Shown in pieces: positions 11,375 to 21,787 of a DNA stretch of 64,000 nt. Source of the DNA: Trifolium pratense (lineage: Eukaryota > Streptophyta > Magnoliopsida > Fabales > Fabaceae); the NCBI RefSeq assembly GCF_020283565.1, contig NC_060059.1, forward strand, positions 52,519,157 to 52,583,156. Direction: 5' to 3'. The notes beneath the pieces were generated by a model, which did no database searches, had not been told where the DNA came from, and worked only from the letters and a program-made list of their open reading frames with translations. Both the position numbers and the translations under genes were made by a program. The stretch's first letter is position 1. Every line of letters begins with the position of its first letter.

Positions 11375-11747
11375 TGTTGGAAGGAAGCTTTAATAGGTGG
11401 AGAAAGTGTTTAAGTATTTGAGAGAGGATATGAAACTTGTTGGAAGGGAATGCTACTTATATTATTGAGTGTTTGTAATTTTTGGCTTGATTTACAAATG
11501 ACTAGCTCTTCCCTATTTATAGCCTTCAAGGGAGAGTTCTACATACTTCAAGAGACTCTTCTACATAATTCTACGAGAGAGTTCTACACACTTGTCTCTA
11601 CTACTACATACATTTTCTACTATGACTTCTACTTATTTCTACATATCTCTAGAACATTCTTTAGACTTACTACTTATTACTAAATTTGGGCTTAAACTTC
11701 CTAAGGCCCAAAACTAACAAACCCAAAATCAATTTACATATTCAACA
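11375..11747 (-). repeat. 5' LTR of the second copia element (373 bp)
   Basis: It is bounded by TG...CA ends, with the PBS starting 3 nt inside. It is rich in CTACA/TTCTAC words. No ORF of interest. Confidence 0.82.
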
Positions 11748-11759
11748 AGCAATACTCAT

Positions 11760-12866
11760 AAAAATGTTTACAAAAGAGCACCAGGCTCATGACTCATGTC
11801 ACACGATTCACTTAATTGATAGATTCTAAACAAATTAACGGATTTGTCATCCACTGAGAAATATCGTAATGGAAGCTTCTCGACTTTACTCAGAGCCAAT
11901 TCCACGATAGAAGGTTTGATTCTTCCACGATTGCTATAGCTGATGAATTTTTATCTTGAAAAATCTTTGCATTCCTAGCTTTCCAAATTGCCCATACACG
12001 CCGCAAACCAGATATTTCGCATTCCTGTTTATGTACCTTTTTTCCCCTGCACTGCTTCAGCAAACGTACTAAAGTGAATAATACACTCAATATGCATAAC
12101 TGAATTCACCTCTAACCACCTGTATATGTTCATCGAGACTTCGTGTGCTTTTGAGCATCGAAAAAATATGTGTGATGTTGACTCCACCTTTCCACATCCC
12201 TCTGCACAACTCATCGCTGAATTTACTACGATCCCTCTCTTATTTAGGTTCTCCCTTGATGGGATGCGATTTTGTAGCATCTGCCACACAAATACTACAA
12301 CTTTTAGTGGCACGAATTTGTGCCAGACCTTCTTAAACACTAATTGTCTCCCCGGATTGCTGGCTTCTGTTAGGACTTTAAAAGCCGACTTAACATAATA
12401 GCAATCTGATGGATCCCCCTTCCACACCACCCGATCTCTATTTCTTTCTCGAAATATTACCCGCCCTATTTCGTTCTTTAGGATTTGGAGCAACTCCGTC
12501 TCCCACTCAAAAAGATCTCTACGCCACATAAACTCCCATTCTCTATTTTCCCCTGCCCCTCTTCTCATCTCAGCCATGCTAGCCTCATTGTTTAACGATA
12601 ACAAATATAGTCATTAAAACCTACTTTTCAACGGTCCTCCAACCCAACTATCAATCCAAAATAACGTCTCATCGCGCCCTGCCCATTACCCGACATAACT
12701 GCTCCTCAAACCAATTAAAATTATTTCCCATCCCCGCTAACTCCACTCTCGCTATGTCTCTTAACCAAGCAGACACGTTTCTACCTTCCATCAAGATTTT
12801 TCCATCCACCTCTCCATACTTTCCTTTAAGAAACCTATACCACAAAAAAAAAAGGACAGTATACAT
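11760..12866 (-). pseudogene. LINE (non-LTR retrotransposon) remnant: 3' end of reverse transcriptase ORF
   Basis: Three minus-strand open segments in different frames (12866-12669, 12604-12029, 12090-11890) read like the C-terminal part of a plant L1-type RT. They show WYRFLKGKYG, then WKGDPSDCYYVKSAFKVL, WHKFVPLKVVVFVWQMLQNRIPSRENLNKR in part, and the zinc-binding zf-RVT signature (C-x3-C, then SHIFFRCSKA). Finally comes VWAIWKARNAKIF, as in the distal part of such ORFs. Frame changes and the missing RT core show it is dead. The copia LTR starts 13 bp beyond its 3' side. Confidence 0.82.
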
Positions 12867-13175
12867 GCTTCACAAGATAATTACTTTTAAATAAGATTAC
12901 AAGTCAAATTCTAAATAGCTTAGTTCATTGAGAAAATATCAAAGAAAATACAGCATCATTAAAAATAATAGAATTATATTGATACCAGAAACCTTTAAGA
13001 AAAATATATAGTACAAGAAATAAGATGAAATATGTAGTTTTATTTATGAGAAATGTTAATATTTAAACACATTTTTCTAACAAAAATACAACAAAAGAGA
13101 ATAGAATGTCGTATTTTTGTCTAAAGTTTTGATATTGATATAACATATCTCATTATTTAATATCAAATTATTGAT
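12867..13175. other. AT-rich spacer, 3' flank of the first PMEI-like gene
   Basis: No gene seen. Part of it (about 12980-13160, with TAAGATGAAATATGTAG) is repeated at 16500-16690 downstream of the second PMEI copy, so it belongs to the duplicated unit. Confidence 0.6.
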
Positions 13176-13700
13176 CTATAGACCTTGCGCGCCTCTCTGT
13201 AAAATACCGATAAGGAATCTCATATCGTTATTGAGTGTATAAATGGAAGAAACATCAACTGTTTTTTCTTTAGCTAAGGCACTTTCGCAGACGCGAATTC
13301 CATCATTAGCATATTGAACAACCAAGTCTTCCATTTCCGGATCCTCAATCACCACACCCTTAAACTCACTAACCACTTCATTGTAACCAGTGGTTGCACA
13401 TTCTTTGATAGCTTCAGAAGAAGGATATTTATTCATCATTTCTTTAATGTAATTTTGGGCTTTTATCGCCTCCCCTATTGCCACATTCTTCGCAAATAAC
13501 TGGCAAAAACTAAGTTTATCTTTGGCCAAAGTAATTTCAGGGTAGGCTTCTATAACTTTCAAACAACGTTGTTCGTTATCACCACCATTTTTACATATAT
13601 CTACGTATATCTTGGTGCTTGATGTTGGTCGAATGGCATGAGATATTATAAAAACCATTGAAATGGTGAGCAATAATGATAAACATTTCGAATGTGTCAT
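13176..13700 (-). CDS. Secreted PMEI/invertase inhibitor-like protein, copy 1
   Basis: A single-exon ORF of 174 aa. A hydrophobic signal peptide (LSLLLTISMVFIISHA, residues about 8-23) is followed by a four-helix-type inhibitor domain. The four conserved cysteines of the plant invertase/pectin methylesterase inhibitor family are present with normal spacing: C-x9-C near 36-46 (ICKNGGDNEQRC), then C...C about 39 apart (ECATTGY, VCESAL); an extra Cys lies near 67. Family members block pectin methylesterase in the cell wall or acid invertase in wall or vacuole; the sequence cannot say which. The length is normal. It has two paralogues on the same strand (16695-16996 broken, 18503-19066 open). The upstream 230 bp contain a SINE shared with copy 3, so the promoters are related. 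Confidence 0.88.
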   Translation of the reverse strand: MTHSKCLSLLLTISMVFIISHAIRPTSSTKIYVDICKNGGDNEQRCLKVIEAYPEITLAKDKLSFCQLFAKNVAIGEAIKAQNYIKEMMNKYPSSEAIKECATTGYNEVVSEFKGVVIEDPEMEDLVVQYANDGIRVCESALAKEKTVDVSSIYTLNNDMRFLIGILQRGAQGL

Positions 13701-13735
13701 AGTGATTCTCTCTTTTGTTAATAATGATGGACGAT

Positions 13736-13819
13736 GACCGTCTCCTGAGAGGTCACTTGGTTGAGAATTTGTTCTTCAACCTAAAGGAACTCGGTTCGAG
13801 ACTTGACACCAAGAGAGAG
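13736..13819 (+). mobile_element. tRNA-derived SINE in the 5' flank of PMEI copy 1
   Basis: An 84-bp element with box A-like (CACTTGGTTGAG) and box B-like (CGGTTCGAGAC) segments, bracketed by AATAATGRTGGACGAT (13720-13735 and 13820-13835, one mismatch). A diverged copy is at 19085-19165 in front of PMEI copy 3, so the insertion predates the duplication. Confidence 0.6.
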
Positions 13820-14126
13820 AATAATGGTGGACGATTGAATTTTATAGACACTAGTGTAATTGATCAATGCCAAAAATACACCTACAACAAACAAAATTCT
13901 ATAAATTAACTTAAACAATTTCTATCTTTAGAAAAGATTAAAAAAAATAGCACCCTCCTCCAATTCTTAGTTTATTGTTGTTACAAGTGTTTCCAAACAA
14001 TTTCTATTTTTATTTGAGGCTTAGCCTCTCCTTTAAAAAAAAATCCATTATAATAATATAAAAGATTATTTATTCAAGAATTAACTTATGAAATAATTAC
14101 CATGTGTACCCCTTTAATGACATTCA

Positions 14127-14534
14127 CACTATGTTTGGATGTCAAAGAGATAGGAAAGAGAGAAATCGTGAAGAGAGAAATAAGAGAGAAGAGAGATATA
14201 AGAGAAATTTGATAGAAATTTTATATGGTTTGGATGAATAGAAAAGTGAGAAGAGATAAATTAATAAAAATGAGAAAATAACAAATCTATCCTTTTTTAC
14301 AAGAAAATAAACTAGTTGAATGAGGGTATTATTGTAAAATTGTTTATTTCACTTCTTATCACACAAATATCTCCTAATATGAAGAGATAGATTTATTTTT
14401 TGCAGTTATTAACCATTATGTTTCCCTCTTACCTTATTTCTCTTCTCATCCAAACCATAGAAATAGCTAATTTCTTTGTTATCTCTGTCTTTCTTATTTC
14501 TCTATTTTGTAAATATACCTAAACAAACACAATC
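14127..14534. mobile_element. CACTA-derived MITE, 408 bp, TSD TCA
   Basis: It starts CACTATGTTTGGATG and ends with the diverged complement ACAAACACAATC. Purine-rich GAGAGAAAT tracts near one end face pyrimidine-rich TTTCTCT tracts near the other. It is flanked by TCA on both sides (14124-14126, 14535-14537). The same family is at 36435-36861. The paralogous stretch near 21465-21535 has no element at this point. Confidence 0.72.
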
Positions 14535-15020
14535 TCAAGGAAAGTGACTATCATTCTTCAATTTTGTTATAAGCAAAATAATATTTTAATCGAACCCTTA
14601 CAACAAAGTCGCGTCCAAATTTAACATAGTAGCAGAAAACAACTACCTACATTTATAAAAATTAATGTATATTTAGGCTACACAGAAAATAATGAATAAA
14701 ATTTAATGTTAACTATACAGTATAACAAAAATTAATGTATATTTAGGCTACACAGAAAATAATGAATAAAATATTTTGAAAATGGGAAACATAATAAAAA
14801 ACTTATAAATTTATTGGATTAAATTACGATAAAATTAAATTACACAACATTATAAAAATAAAATGTGGGTTATAGATGCCAAATTAAATTAATAGTTTTG
14901 AAAAATAAAAAAATATTAAGAGTAAATGGGAAAACGACAAAAAAAATTTAAATAATAAAAAAATTTAATTTTTTATTTTGTGATATCTATATATTAAGAT
15001 AGAGATAGACATCCCAACTA
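14535..15020. other. AT-rich paralogous spacer with short direct repeat
   Basis: No gene. A segment around 14660-14705 (AATGTATATTTAGGCTACAC) is repeated in tandem at 14731-14775. The whole stretch is homologous to 21530-21780 and 22973-23105. Confidence 0.6.
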
Positions 15021-15305
15021 TGTTAGGAATAACTATAATTCATATTTTTGTTTGTTACTCATGTTTAGTTGAGTTAGTTACTAGTCTGTTACAAGTTAGT
15101 TTAAGTACATAACATGTTACTCAAGGAACTATGTAACTTCCTTTATATAGACCCATTGTAAAGTGAATTTCCTAACTCAATATGAATCATTTTACCAAAT
15201 CTTCTCTCTTTATTTAAGCAATTGTTATAATTCTCTCTGTTCTTAGTCATTCATCTTGTTAACCAATTTCATCACTGTGTTAACCACTTTACAGAACCTG
15301 CAACA
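15021..15305 (+). repeat. Probable solo LTR of a copia element
   Basis: It begins TGTTAGGAATAACT and ends CCTGCAACA. Inside are a TATA-like TATATAGACC (about 15155) and a pyrimidine-rich 3' part, as in small plant copia LTRs. No target-site duplication could be matched, so the ends are tentative. Confidence 0.5.
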
Positions 15306-15529
15306 CAAGGTCTATAGCTGCTCCTAATTTTCTGTGTTATTGTGGAAGTCCCAGTTTATCCCTTAAAAATTCATCCCGGAGCATAGATGGCAAATAATTC
15401 CACCACCTCATTTGCATGTAAGCATGGCCCAAACTTGCAAAATTATCTACGCACGCTGCACACATTTACTAGAACATCACTCGTTCAGAGTTTTTTTCCA
15501 CCTAATCCAGAGTTTTGACATTCAGAGAA

Positions 15530-15587
15530 CCTTAAATGTGAGAGTCCATAATCACTTCTCTTACTATGTGAGTGCGTGCAAGTGTAA
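15530..15587 (+). pseudogene. NCR gene stub (last codons only)
   Basis: The final codons CECVQV-stop (15567-15587), plus about 250 bp downstream, match the end and 3' flank of the intact NCR gene at 26307-26584. Further upstream the frame meets a stop and the other cysteines are lost. It is the decayed NCR of the first duplicated unit. Confidence 0.65.
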
Positions 15588-16015
15588 CCATTAACTTGAA
15601 AATAAATTAAATGGTTTAATTGTAATTTTGATTTCTTCATTTTCACCATTTTGTCGAATTAATTCCACTATTTTAAAATCTGACAATTTTTATCCCCTTC
15701 ATCAAATATTTGGCTTAAAATATGATGATATGATAAATTTTAAGTGAATTTTTTTTAAGGGATTTGCCTACAATTCCTATGTGGAATATAGTGGAAGATG
15801 TAATTTCGATCCCCTTCATCATTGATGTTATCTTTTGCTATCATCAATGATAAAGAGACTAAAATTGTTATATTTCAAAATTGTGGGACTAATTTTAGAA
15901 TGCGTTTAATCATTGAATTATAGAATTTTTTATGTAAGAATGCGTTTAATTTACTAAAATTTGAGTGAGAAGACACGACAACAATTGTTGTTATGGTATC
16001 TTACAAAAAATGGAA
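15588..16015. other. NCR 3' flank paralogue; no gene
   Basis: Homologous to 26585-26830 (shared words such as ATTTGGCTTAAAATATG and GGGATTTGCCTACAATTC). AT-rich and non-coding. Confidence 0.65.
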
Positions 16016-16033
16016 AAGTGGGAGTTTTTATTA

Positions 16034-16296
16034 TTTTTTTTAACAATAAATATATTATTAACCAGGTCTCTGCACAAGACGAACAGAGACCGATAAAAAT
16101 GTAACTACATAATAGAGCGCCGTATATATGCGGAACTCAAAAAATAAACACCAAAACAAACACCACCTAATAGAAGTCCACCTCCTAATCCCAAAATCAG
16201 AAAGGCACCTCTCAGATTTCAGGTCACCGAAGACATTAACCCAGCCCCAAAATTGCCACTAGATCGACACTAACTCCTAATCTCGAATCAAAAGTG
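16034..16296 (-). mobile_element. 5'-truncated LINE fragment with 18-bp TSD
   Basis: A 263-bp insert flanked by perfect 18-bp copies of AAGTGGGAGTTTTTATTA (16016-16033 and 16297-16314). A T-run at its left edge is the poly(A) tail of a minus-strand non-LTR element. It includes the palindromic GGTCTCTG...CAGAGACC pair. No coding capacity. Confidence 0.78.
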
Positions 16297-16694
16297 AAGT
16301 GGGAGTTTTTATTAATTCAAGCAGCACTAATAATCATTATATCTTTAACGAGATTCATATCATTGAAAGGCTAGGCTCTAATTATTGTTATGTGTTTGAT
16401 TAATTTATAAAGAAAAAAATATTTTTGTGATAAATAAAAGACAGAGTAGAAACAATTCTATAATCCATCCCATTTCTACTTTTCAACCAAATATGTTATA
16501 ATTGACACCAAAAACTTTTAAGAAAAATAGTACAAGAAATAAGATGAAATATGTGATTTTATTTATGAGAAATGTTATTAAACACAATTTTTCTAACAAA
16601 AAATACGACAAACGAGAATACAATATCGTATTTTTGTCTAGTTTTTTGATGACATAACATATCTCATTATTTAATATAAAATTATTCATCAATA

Positions 16695-16996
16695 TTACGC
16701 ATTCCGTGTGGGTCCCATTAAAATATGAGTAAGAAACATGATATCATTATTGAGTTTATGAATGGAAGAAACATTAACTATTTTTTCTTTAGCCAAGAAA
16801 GTTTCGCACATGCGAATTCCATCGCCAGTCAATTCAATAACCATGTCTTCCATTTCCGGATCCTCAATAACTACACCCTGTAACTCACTAACCACTTGTT
16901 TGTAACCATTGGTTGCACATTCTTTGATAGCTTCAGAGGAAGGATATTTTTTCATCATTTCTTTAAGGTAATTTTGGGCTTCTATCGCCTTCTCCT
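16695..16996 (-). pseudogene. PMEI/invertase inhibitor-like copy 2, 5'-deleted
   Basis: The reading frame matches copy 1 from about codon 75 to the end (AQNYLKEMMKKYPSSEAIKE, ECATNGY, MCETFLAKEK). The signal peptide, the first cysteine pair and the start are gone. At 16996 the homology jumps straight to a sequence (TTTAGAAAAGATT, then GCACCCTCCTCC) that lies about 230 bp upstream of the ATG in copy 1. A single deletion therefore removed promoter-proximal DNA plus about 75 codons. A Met within the remainder leaves an open 87-codon frame, but the product would lack secretion and half of the fold. Confidence 0.85.
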
Positions 16997-18288
16997 ATTC
17001 TTTCTTTAGAAAAGATTAAAAAAAAATAGCACCCTCCTCCTATTCTTAGTTTGTATTTTGTTGTCACCAAGATGTTTTTGTTTACTTTTTCTTTGATGCT
17101 TAGCCTCTCCTTTAAATAAAAAAATCCATTATAATAATATTATTAAGCATACTAAAAAAAGAAATAAATTGTAAAATTAATGATAAGAGATGATAACTTT
17201 TTACATTTAAATGCACAATTTACAAGATAAAGTTTTTATATTGATATTCTTAACTAATGTCCCGGGACACTGTATTTTCCATAAAAGTTTTTAATAATTT
17301 CACTACTTAATGTCCATATACTTTGCTCATCTCAATTATCCGTCCGTCCATAAAATAATAGTTGAGTGCTCATCTAAACATTAATGATTAGACACAAACA
17401 ATAAAAAATTTACAACTCATTAATATATTTAATATATTAAATCATTTAAAAAATTAATAGAGCATTGATAAAAAAAAAACTAAATCTGGAAATAAGGAAA
17501 CAAAATAACTCATAGATTGTTATTAACCTGTGTATATGTAGGCGGAAAAAAAAAAAAAAAAAAAAAACTCTTAGATTGTTATTAACCTGTGTATATATGT
17601 AGCCAAAAAAAAAACTGGTGTATATCCCTCTAATTATTTTTATTTTTTTTTGGTGAACTTGAGGGCACAAGCCTAGTATATCCCTCTAAATTGTCATGTA
17701 ATGTTTTGCATTTACATATAGACATTTTAGTTATAAGTTATAATTAGATGAACACAATCTTATTTTACACTATTCCTATATATTTTATGTTTAACTATGT
17801 GAAAGATATTTTAATTTATTATATTACAATATTATTGTTCTACTATTTGCTACGTGCACTAAGTTTTATTAATTTCTATGTTAATTTTAAGTTATGTTTA
17901 TAGTTTGGTACGTATTTATATATAGACGATCTATTTGACAATGCTAAATTTTGAGTTTATACAGACGTATTTATATATAAATGATCCATCCATTATATAT
18001 AAGTTAATTTATTAAAACTATCAGCTATTTTTTTTTATCAAATTGAACTACGTATATATAATAGTTTGAATAGGCCTTGAATTTTCAAGAAATATAAGAC
18101 AAAAAAATTTATAGTATTTCTAAAAAGATATAGCAGTGTTTTTGGAACAAAAATTTACTAACTTCACATATATTTTCTCTTCTTATTTTTCATTGTGTTG
18201 GGGGTGACAACACCACATACAAATTATGAGGAAATACAAGTTAATATATATATATATGATGCATGACTTTTTTGTTTCTTCCTATGTT
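16997..18288. other. AT-rich intergenic DNA
   Basis: No gene seen. It contains A-runs (e.g. 17547-17566) and a tandem pair of about 65 bp sharing CTTAGATTGTTATTAACCTG or close variants (near 17508 and 17571). The segment 17285-17350 matches 27140-27210 beyond the NCR gene, which places it as 3' flank of a lost NCR unit. Confidence 0.6.
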
Positions 18289-18300
18289 TTTAGATTTGGT

Positions 18301-18393
18301 TTTTTTTTTTTTATTACAATGGAGCCAGGAGTATCAAACTTAGGACCTCCTGCATACTACCCAAACTCGTCACCACTAAACCAAACCTAGTAA
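18301..18393 (-). mobile_element. SINE (tRNA-derived), TSD TTTAGATTTGGT
   Basis: On the minus strand it has box A (TGGTTTAGTGG), a box B-like segment (AAGTTTGATACTCC) and a poly(A) tail. It is bracketed by 12-bp direct repeats (18289-18300, 18394-18405). Same family as 19405-19492 and 55598-55681. Confidence 0.8.
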
Positions 18394-18502
18394 TTTAGAT
18401 TTGGTTTTATTAATAATCTATTGATTATTGGTTTATTTAATACACTAATAAGTTGTAATAATTTTATTAATTGTATCTGATCATTAATGTTTAAGTGAGT
18501 AC

Positions 18503-19066
18503 TCAAATAATAATTTCTCCATCATCATTACAACGGCCAGAATACCTTATGGGTTCGTCTATAATATAAGCAATTGACAGGATATGTTTATTGAGTTCAT
18601 GAATGGAAGAAATGTTAACTATTTTTTCTTCAGCTAAGTAATTTTCGCAAATACGAATTCCATCGTAAGTATTTTGAAGATCCAAGTCATTAAGCTCCGG
18701 ACATATACTCAAATTAAACCCGTTAATCACACTATTGTAAGCAGAGGTTGCACAGATTTTGATAGGTTCAGAAGAAGGGTATTTTTCCATCATTTCTTTA
18801 ATGTAATTTTGGGCTTTTGTTGCCTCCTCTATTGCCACCAACTTTGAAAATAAATGGCAAAAAGTATAATTATCTTTGGCCAAAGTAATTTCAGGGTGGG
18901 CTTCTACAAGTTTCAAACAAGATTGTTCGGATTCTTTCTTACCAGTATCTTTACATAGAATTTGGTATAACTTGGTGCTTGATGTTGGTTGAGTCGCATG
19001 AGATATTATAAAAACCATTGAAATGGTGAGTAATAATGATAAATATTTTGAAGGTGTCATAGTCAT
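18503..19066 (-). CDS. Secreted PMEI/invertase inhibitor-like protein, copy 3
   Basis: A single-exon ORF of 187 aa, about 60% similar by eye to copy 1, with the same signal peptide core (LLLTISMVFIISHA). The four family cysteines are kept: C-x11-C near 38-50 (LCKDTGKKESEQSC), a Cys in the ICATSAYN segment and ICENYL. Extra cysteines occur in ICPELND and near the C-terminus (GRCNDDG). The first Cys pair is two residues wider than in copy 1 and the tail is about 15 residues longer, ending in EIII, which suggests loss of the original stop. It is probably secreted. Whether the target is pectin methylesterase, invertase or something new after divergence cannot be told. Confidence 0.82.
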   Translation of the reverse strand: MTMTPSKYLSLLLTISMVFIISHATQPTSSTKLYQILCKDTGKKESEQSCLKLVEAHPEITLAKDNYTFCHLFSKLVAIEEATKAQNYIKEMMEKYPSSEPIKICATSAYNSVINGFNLSICPELNDLDLQNTYDGIRICENYLAEEKIVNISSIHELNKHILSIAYIIDEPIRYSGRCNDDGEIII

Positions 19067-19404
19067 TCTCTATTCTTTTTTTTTTAACTTGGTTGAGGAT
19101 TTGTTCTTTAATCTAAAGGAACTTGGTTTGAGACCCGGCACTGAGAGAGAATATAATAGTGATGGATGATTGAATGTTACTTTATCGTTCTCAATTTATA
19201 CACGCCAATGTAATTGATCCATGCCAAAAATACACCTACAAAACAAAATTTCTATAAATTAACTTAAATAATTTCTTTCTTTAGAATAGATTTTAAAAAA
19301 TAGCACCCTCCTCCTAATTTTAGTTTATTGTTATTAGAAATGTTTCCAAACTTTCTTTACCGTGTTTTTGTTTACTTTTTTGTTTGAGGCTAGCCTCTCC
19401 TTTA

Positions 19405-19492
19405 TTTTGTTTTATAATGGAGCTGACGATCGAACCCACAACCTCTAGCATACTATCTAAATCTCTCACCATTAGATCAAACATAGTGGCTT
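19405..19492 (-). mobile_element. SINE with about 16-bp TSD, absent from paralogous sites
   Basis: On the minus strand it has a box A region near GATCTAATGGTGAG and a box B-like GGTTCGATCGTC. Direct repeats GCT(T)AGCCTCTCCTTTA flank it (19389-19404, 19493-19509). The same site is single and empty at about 14020-14035 and 17100-17116. Confidence 0.78.
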
Positions 19493-19525
19493 GCTTAGCC
19501 TTTCCTTTAAATTAAAAATCCATTA

Positions 19526-21398
19526 TTTATATCTATATCTATATATAAAAAGGTTAAAAAAAAAATTGTGTGACTTTCTATTCGTGCCTTTAACGTGTGC
19601 AAGTATACACAGTCAATTGCAATAAAGTAATAAGATAGAGTATCGTACCCACAGGGATTGCGAGTGGAACTTAATTTCAATTCATATTCATCCAATTCTT
19701 AACTTATGAGCATAAAAGTAACAAAATATCATTTTGGGTTTTTATAACAAAGAAATATAAATCGATAACAATATATAAAAATGATAGGTGAGTTTGGGCT
19801 GGATTTTTTATATTATCCAAATTACCTTTCATTTTAAATTCAAATTTTAAATAACACAATAGATCTAATAAGGCATCTAATAACGTAACATATTATAACT
19901 GCACAATGGTTCTTTCTTATCAAGGTCTTCCAACAATCATAAGTTAGACACAGGCAGGCGCGGTTCTGGCCCGTTAGTGACAATAATGAAAATAGGTTTT
20001 GATGACAAGAGTTGGAAAGTGTTGGAATAAATGATCCGTTCAACTACGGTTTAATGCTTGTGTGTGATAAGTGTTGTCATGGCTACTGTGAACAAGCTTC
20101 CTTGTGGTGTATATCTACAACGTTAGATAATAAAATAGGGGATAAGGTGGGTCCTATGTATAGGTCACGCTTAATTCATTTTAGTTCAAAAAAGATCTTG
20201 CTTGTTTTAAATCACCATGGCCTCAAGACTTATGTCTAAGTCCTAGAGTAAGAAGTATGTGTTCATCCTCTATTTAATCATATTAGTTCATTTATTCCAT
20301 TTACTATTAGATGTCTCATAATAATAAACTTGTATCTAATCCTAAGTTGATCAATCTCAGAATCAAATATATAACAAAATAGCAAATGAACCAAAATAGC
20401 ATAACAACACACAACACATCACATAAATGACATTAAACTTTCATTGAATTTCACATAATTCCAACATCAAGAGGTTTAGCTCATGGTGACCTCTACAACA
20501 CAAATAACAAGAGGAATAGATCTACACATCATATGAGATTAGAAATGTAAGCCTACAAACACGACCACCTAGAGATGATGTCTCAACCTCCAAGTCAGCA
20601 GCGTGCGCCTCTAGTTATCGGAACTGCATCAGAGTTACGGCGGCGGCTCAAGTTGCTCTCCACGAAACTTAGGTATTCTTCCTCCAAGCTAGAACTCCTC
20701 TCTTGTATATGTTACTTAGGATTATTGGCTCCTTTATATAGAGATCAATCTTGGATCATGGGCCCTAACCACTTAGAATAAGACAGCCCAAAAGAATAAG
20801 GCATATTCCTTTAAGATAACAACAGACAATACAATCTGCACATGGGAAATCTGCCAGCTGTCTTAGCTTCGTCCGGTAGTGCTTTTGTCTTCTTTCACAG
20901 CATACGTGGAGCTTTGACTGCACATGCGACTCCACGCAATCCTTGTTGTAGGAACTCAGGTCTAGACTCTAACTAGCATGAGATAGCTCTGAACCCTTTT
21001 TGTCTTGCTTTAGGTCCAGTGGTCTGTCTTGACTCAAGTTATCACAAGAACGCCTCTTTTTGGACGAAGGATTACAAGTATGTCCTATCTACGTACTAGA
21101 CTCAAAATACATAAAAATGACTCAAAACATTGAATGATCACCTTATGGTCAGACAATAATTAAAGTAAATAGGGATAACAAACATCACATAAAGTGAGTT
21201 ATCACTTTCCATAATACCAATAATATCCTTGACTTTTTTTTTAGCAGCAAAAACTTTTATTAACAAATTCAACATTACATAAGGCATGTCTTTATTTTCT
21301 TTTTTAGCACAAACTCACCGTAATTCTGTAACATAAGACATGTCTTTTTTTTTAAATAAGTTTGCATATAATAGACACATACAGGTGCGGGCCGCTAG
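19526..21398 (+). mobile_element. Helitron-like insertion carrying a dispersed non-coding repeat
   Basis: Paralogous copies read TCCATTA directly followed by TAATAATATAAAAG (14042-14063, 17128-17145). Here 1.87 kb separates them, as expected for an A^T Helitron insertion. The 3' end is GC-rich GTGCGGGCCGCTAG before a host T, fitting a CTRR terminus. The 5' side starts in a TCTATATCTATATATAAAAAGG region near TC. The same 3' end family occurs in reverse at 57427. The interior (about 19575-21230) contains a repeat with AGTAATAAGATAGAGTATCG and CCCACAGGGATTG, related to 59545-59625. No coding potential seen. Confidence 0.55.
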
Positions 21399-21787
21399 TA
21401 ATAATATAAAAGATTTATTCAATAATTAACTTATGAAATAATTACCATGTGTACCCCTTTATGACATCATTCTAATAGGAGTATAAGGGTACTCTAATCC
21501 TTACAACAAAATAATAGGAAAGTGGCATCATTCTTCAATTTTGTTATAAGCAAAATAATATTTTAATAGGAGTATAAGGGTACTATAATCCTTACAACAA
21601 AGTCGAGTCCAAATTTAACATCGTAGCAGAAAACAATTACCAAAATTTTAGAAAGTACCTGCAAAATGTTTTAGTACAATATGTTAAATATATAGTATAA
21701 CAAAAATTAATGAATAAAATATTTTGAAAATGAGAAACATAACAAAAAAGTAGAAATAAAAATAAAATATAGGTTAATACATATATG
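21399..21787. other. Paralogous spacer with an internal duplication
   Basis: Homologous to about 14050-14126 plus 14538-14770. A block with AGGAGTATAAGGGTACTNTAATCC is present twice (about 21477-21505 and 21569-21595). No gene. Confidence 0.6.

Larger units (their letters stand above)
9738..11747 (-). mobile_element. Second Ty1/copia element, cut by the Sirevirus
   Basis: A 373-bp LTR (11747-11375, TGTTGAATATG...CCTTCCAACA on the minus strand), a Met-type PBS variant TGGTATCAAGAGC (11371-11359) and a gag-protease-pre-integrase ORF stop abruptly at 9738 where the Sirevirus LTR begins. The remainder should lie left of the window. AGCAA next to the LTR (11748-11752) is the expected target duplication but has no visible partner. 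Confidence 0.88.

Noticed and set aside
13745..13815. tRNA gene (box A/box B-like pair)
   Set aside because: No cloverleaf can be drawn, and target duplications flank it; it is a SINE. The same reasoning applies at 18301, 19405, 31446, 55598 and 56561.
15412..15594. 60-codon frame starting like an NCR signal peptide (MAQTCKIIY)
   Set aside because: The similarity of the start to the NCR gene is short, the same segment occurs at 23310-23340 without an NCR, and its frame does not match the NCR stub; only the 3' stub is kept.
20575..20781. Short open frame in the Helitron-like insertion
   Set aside because: 68 codons without similarity to anything recognised and inside a non-coding repeat.
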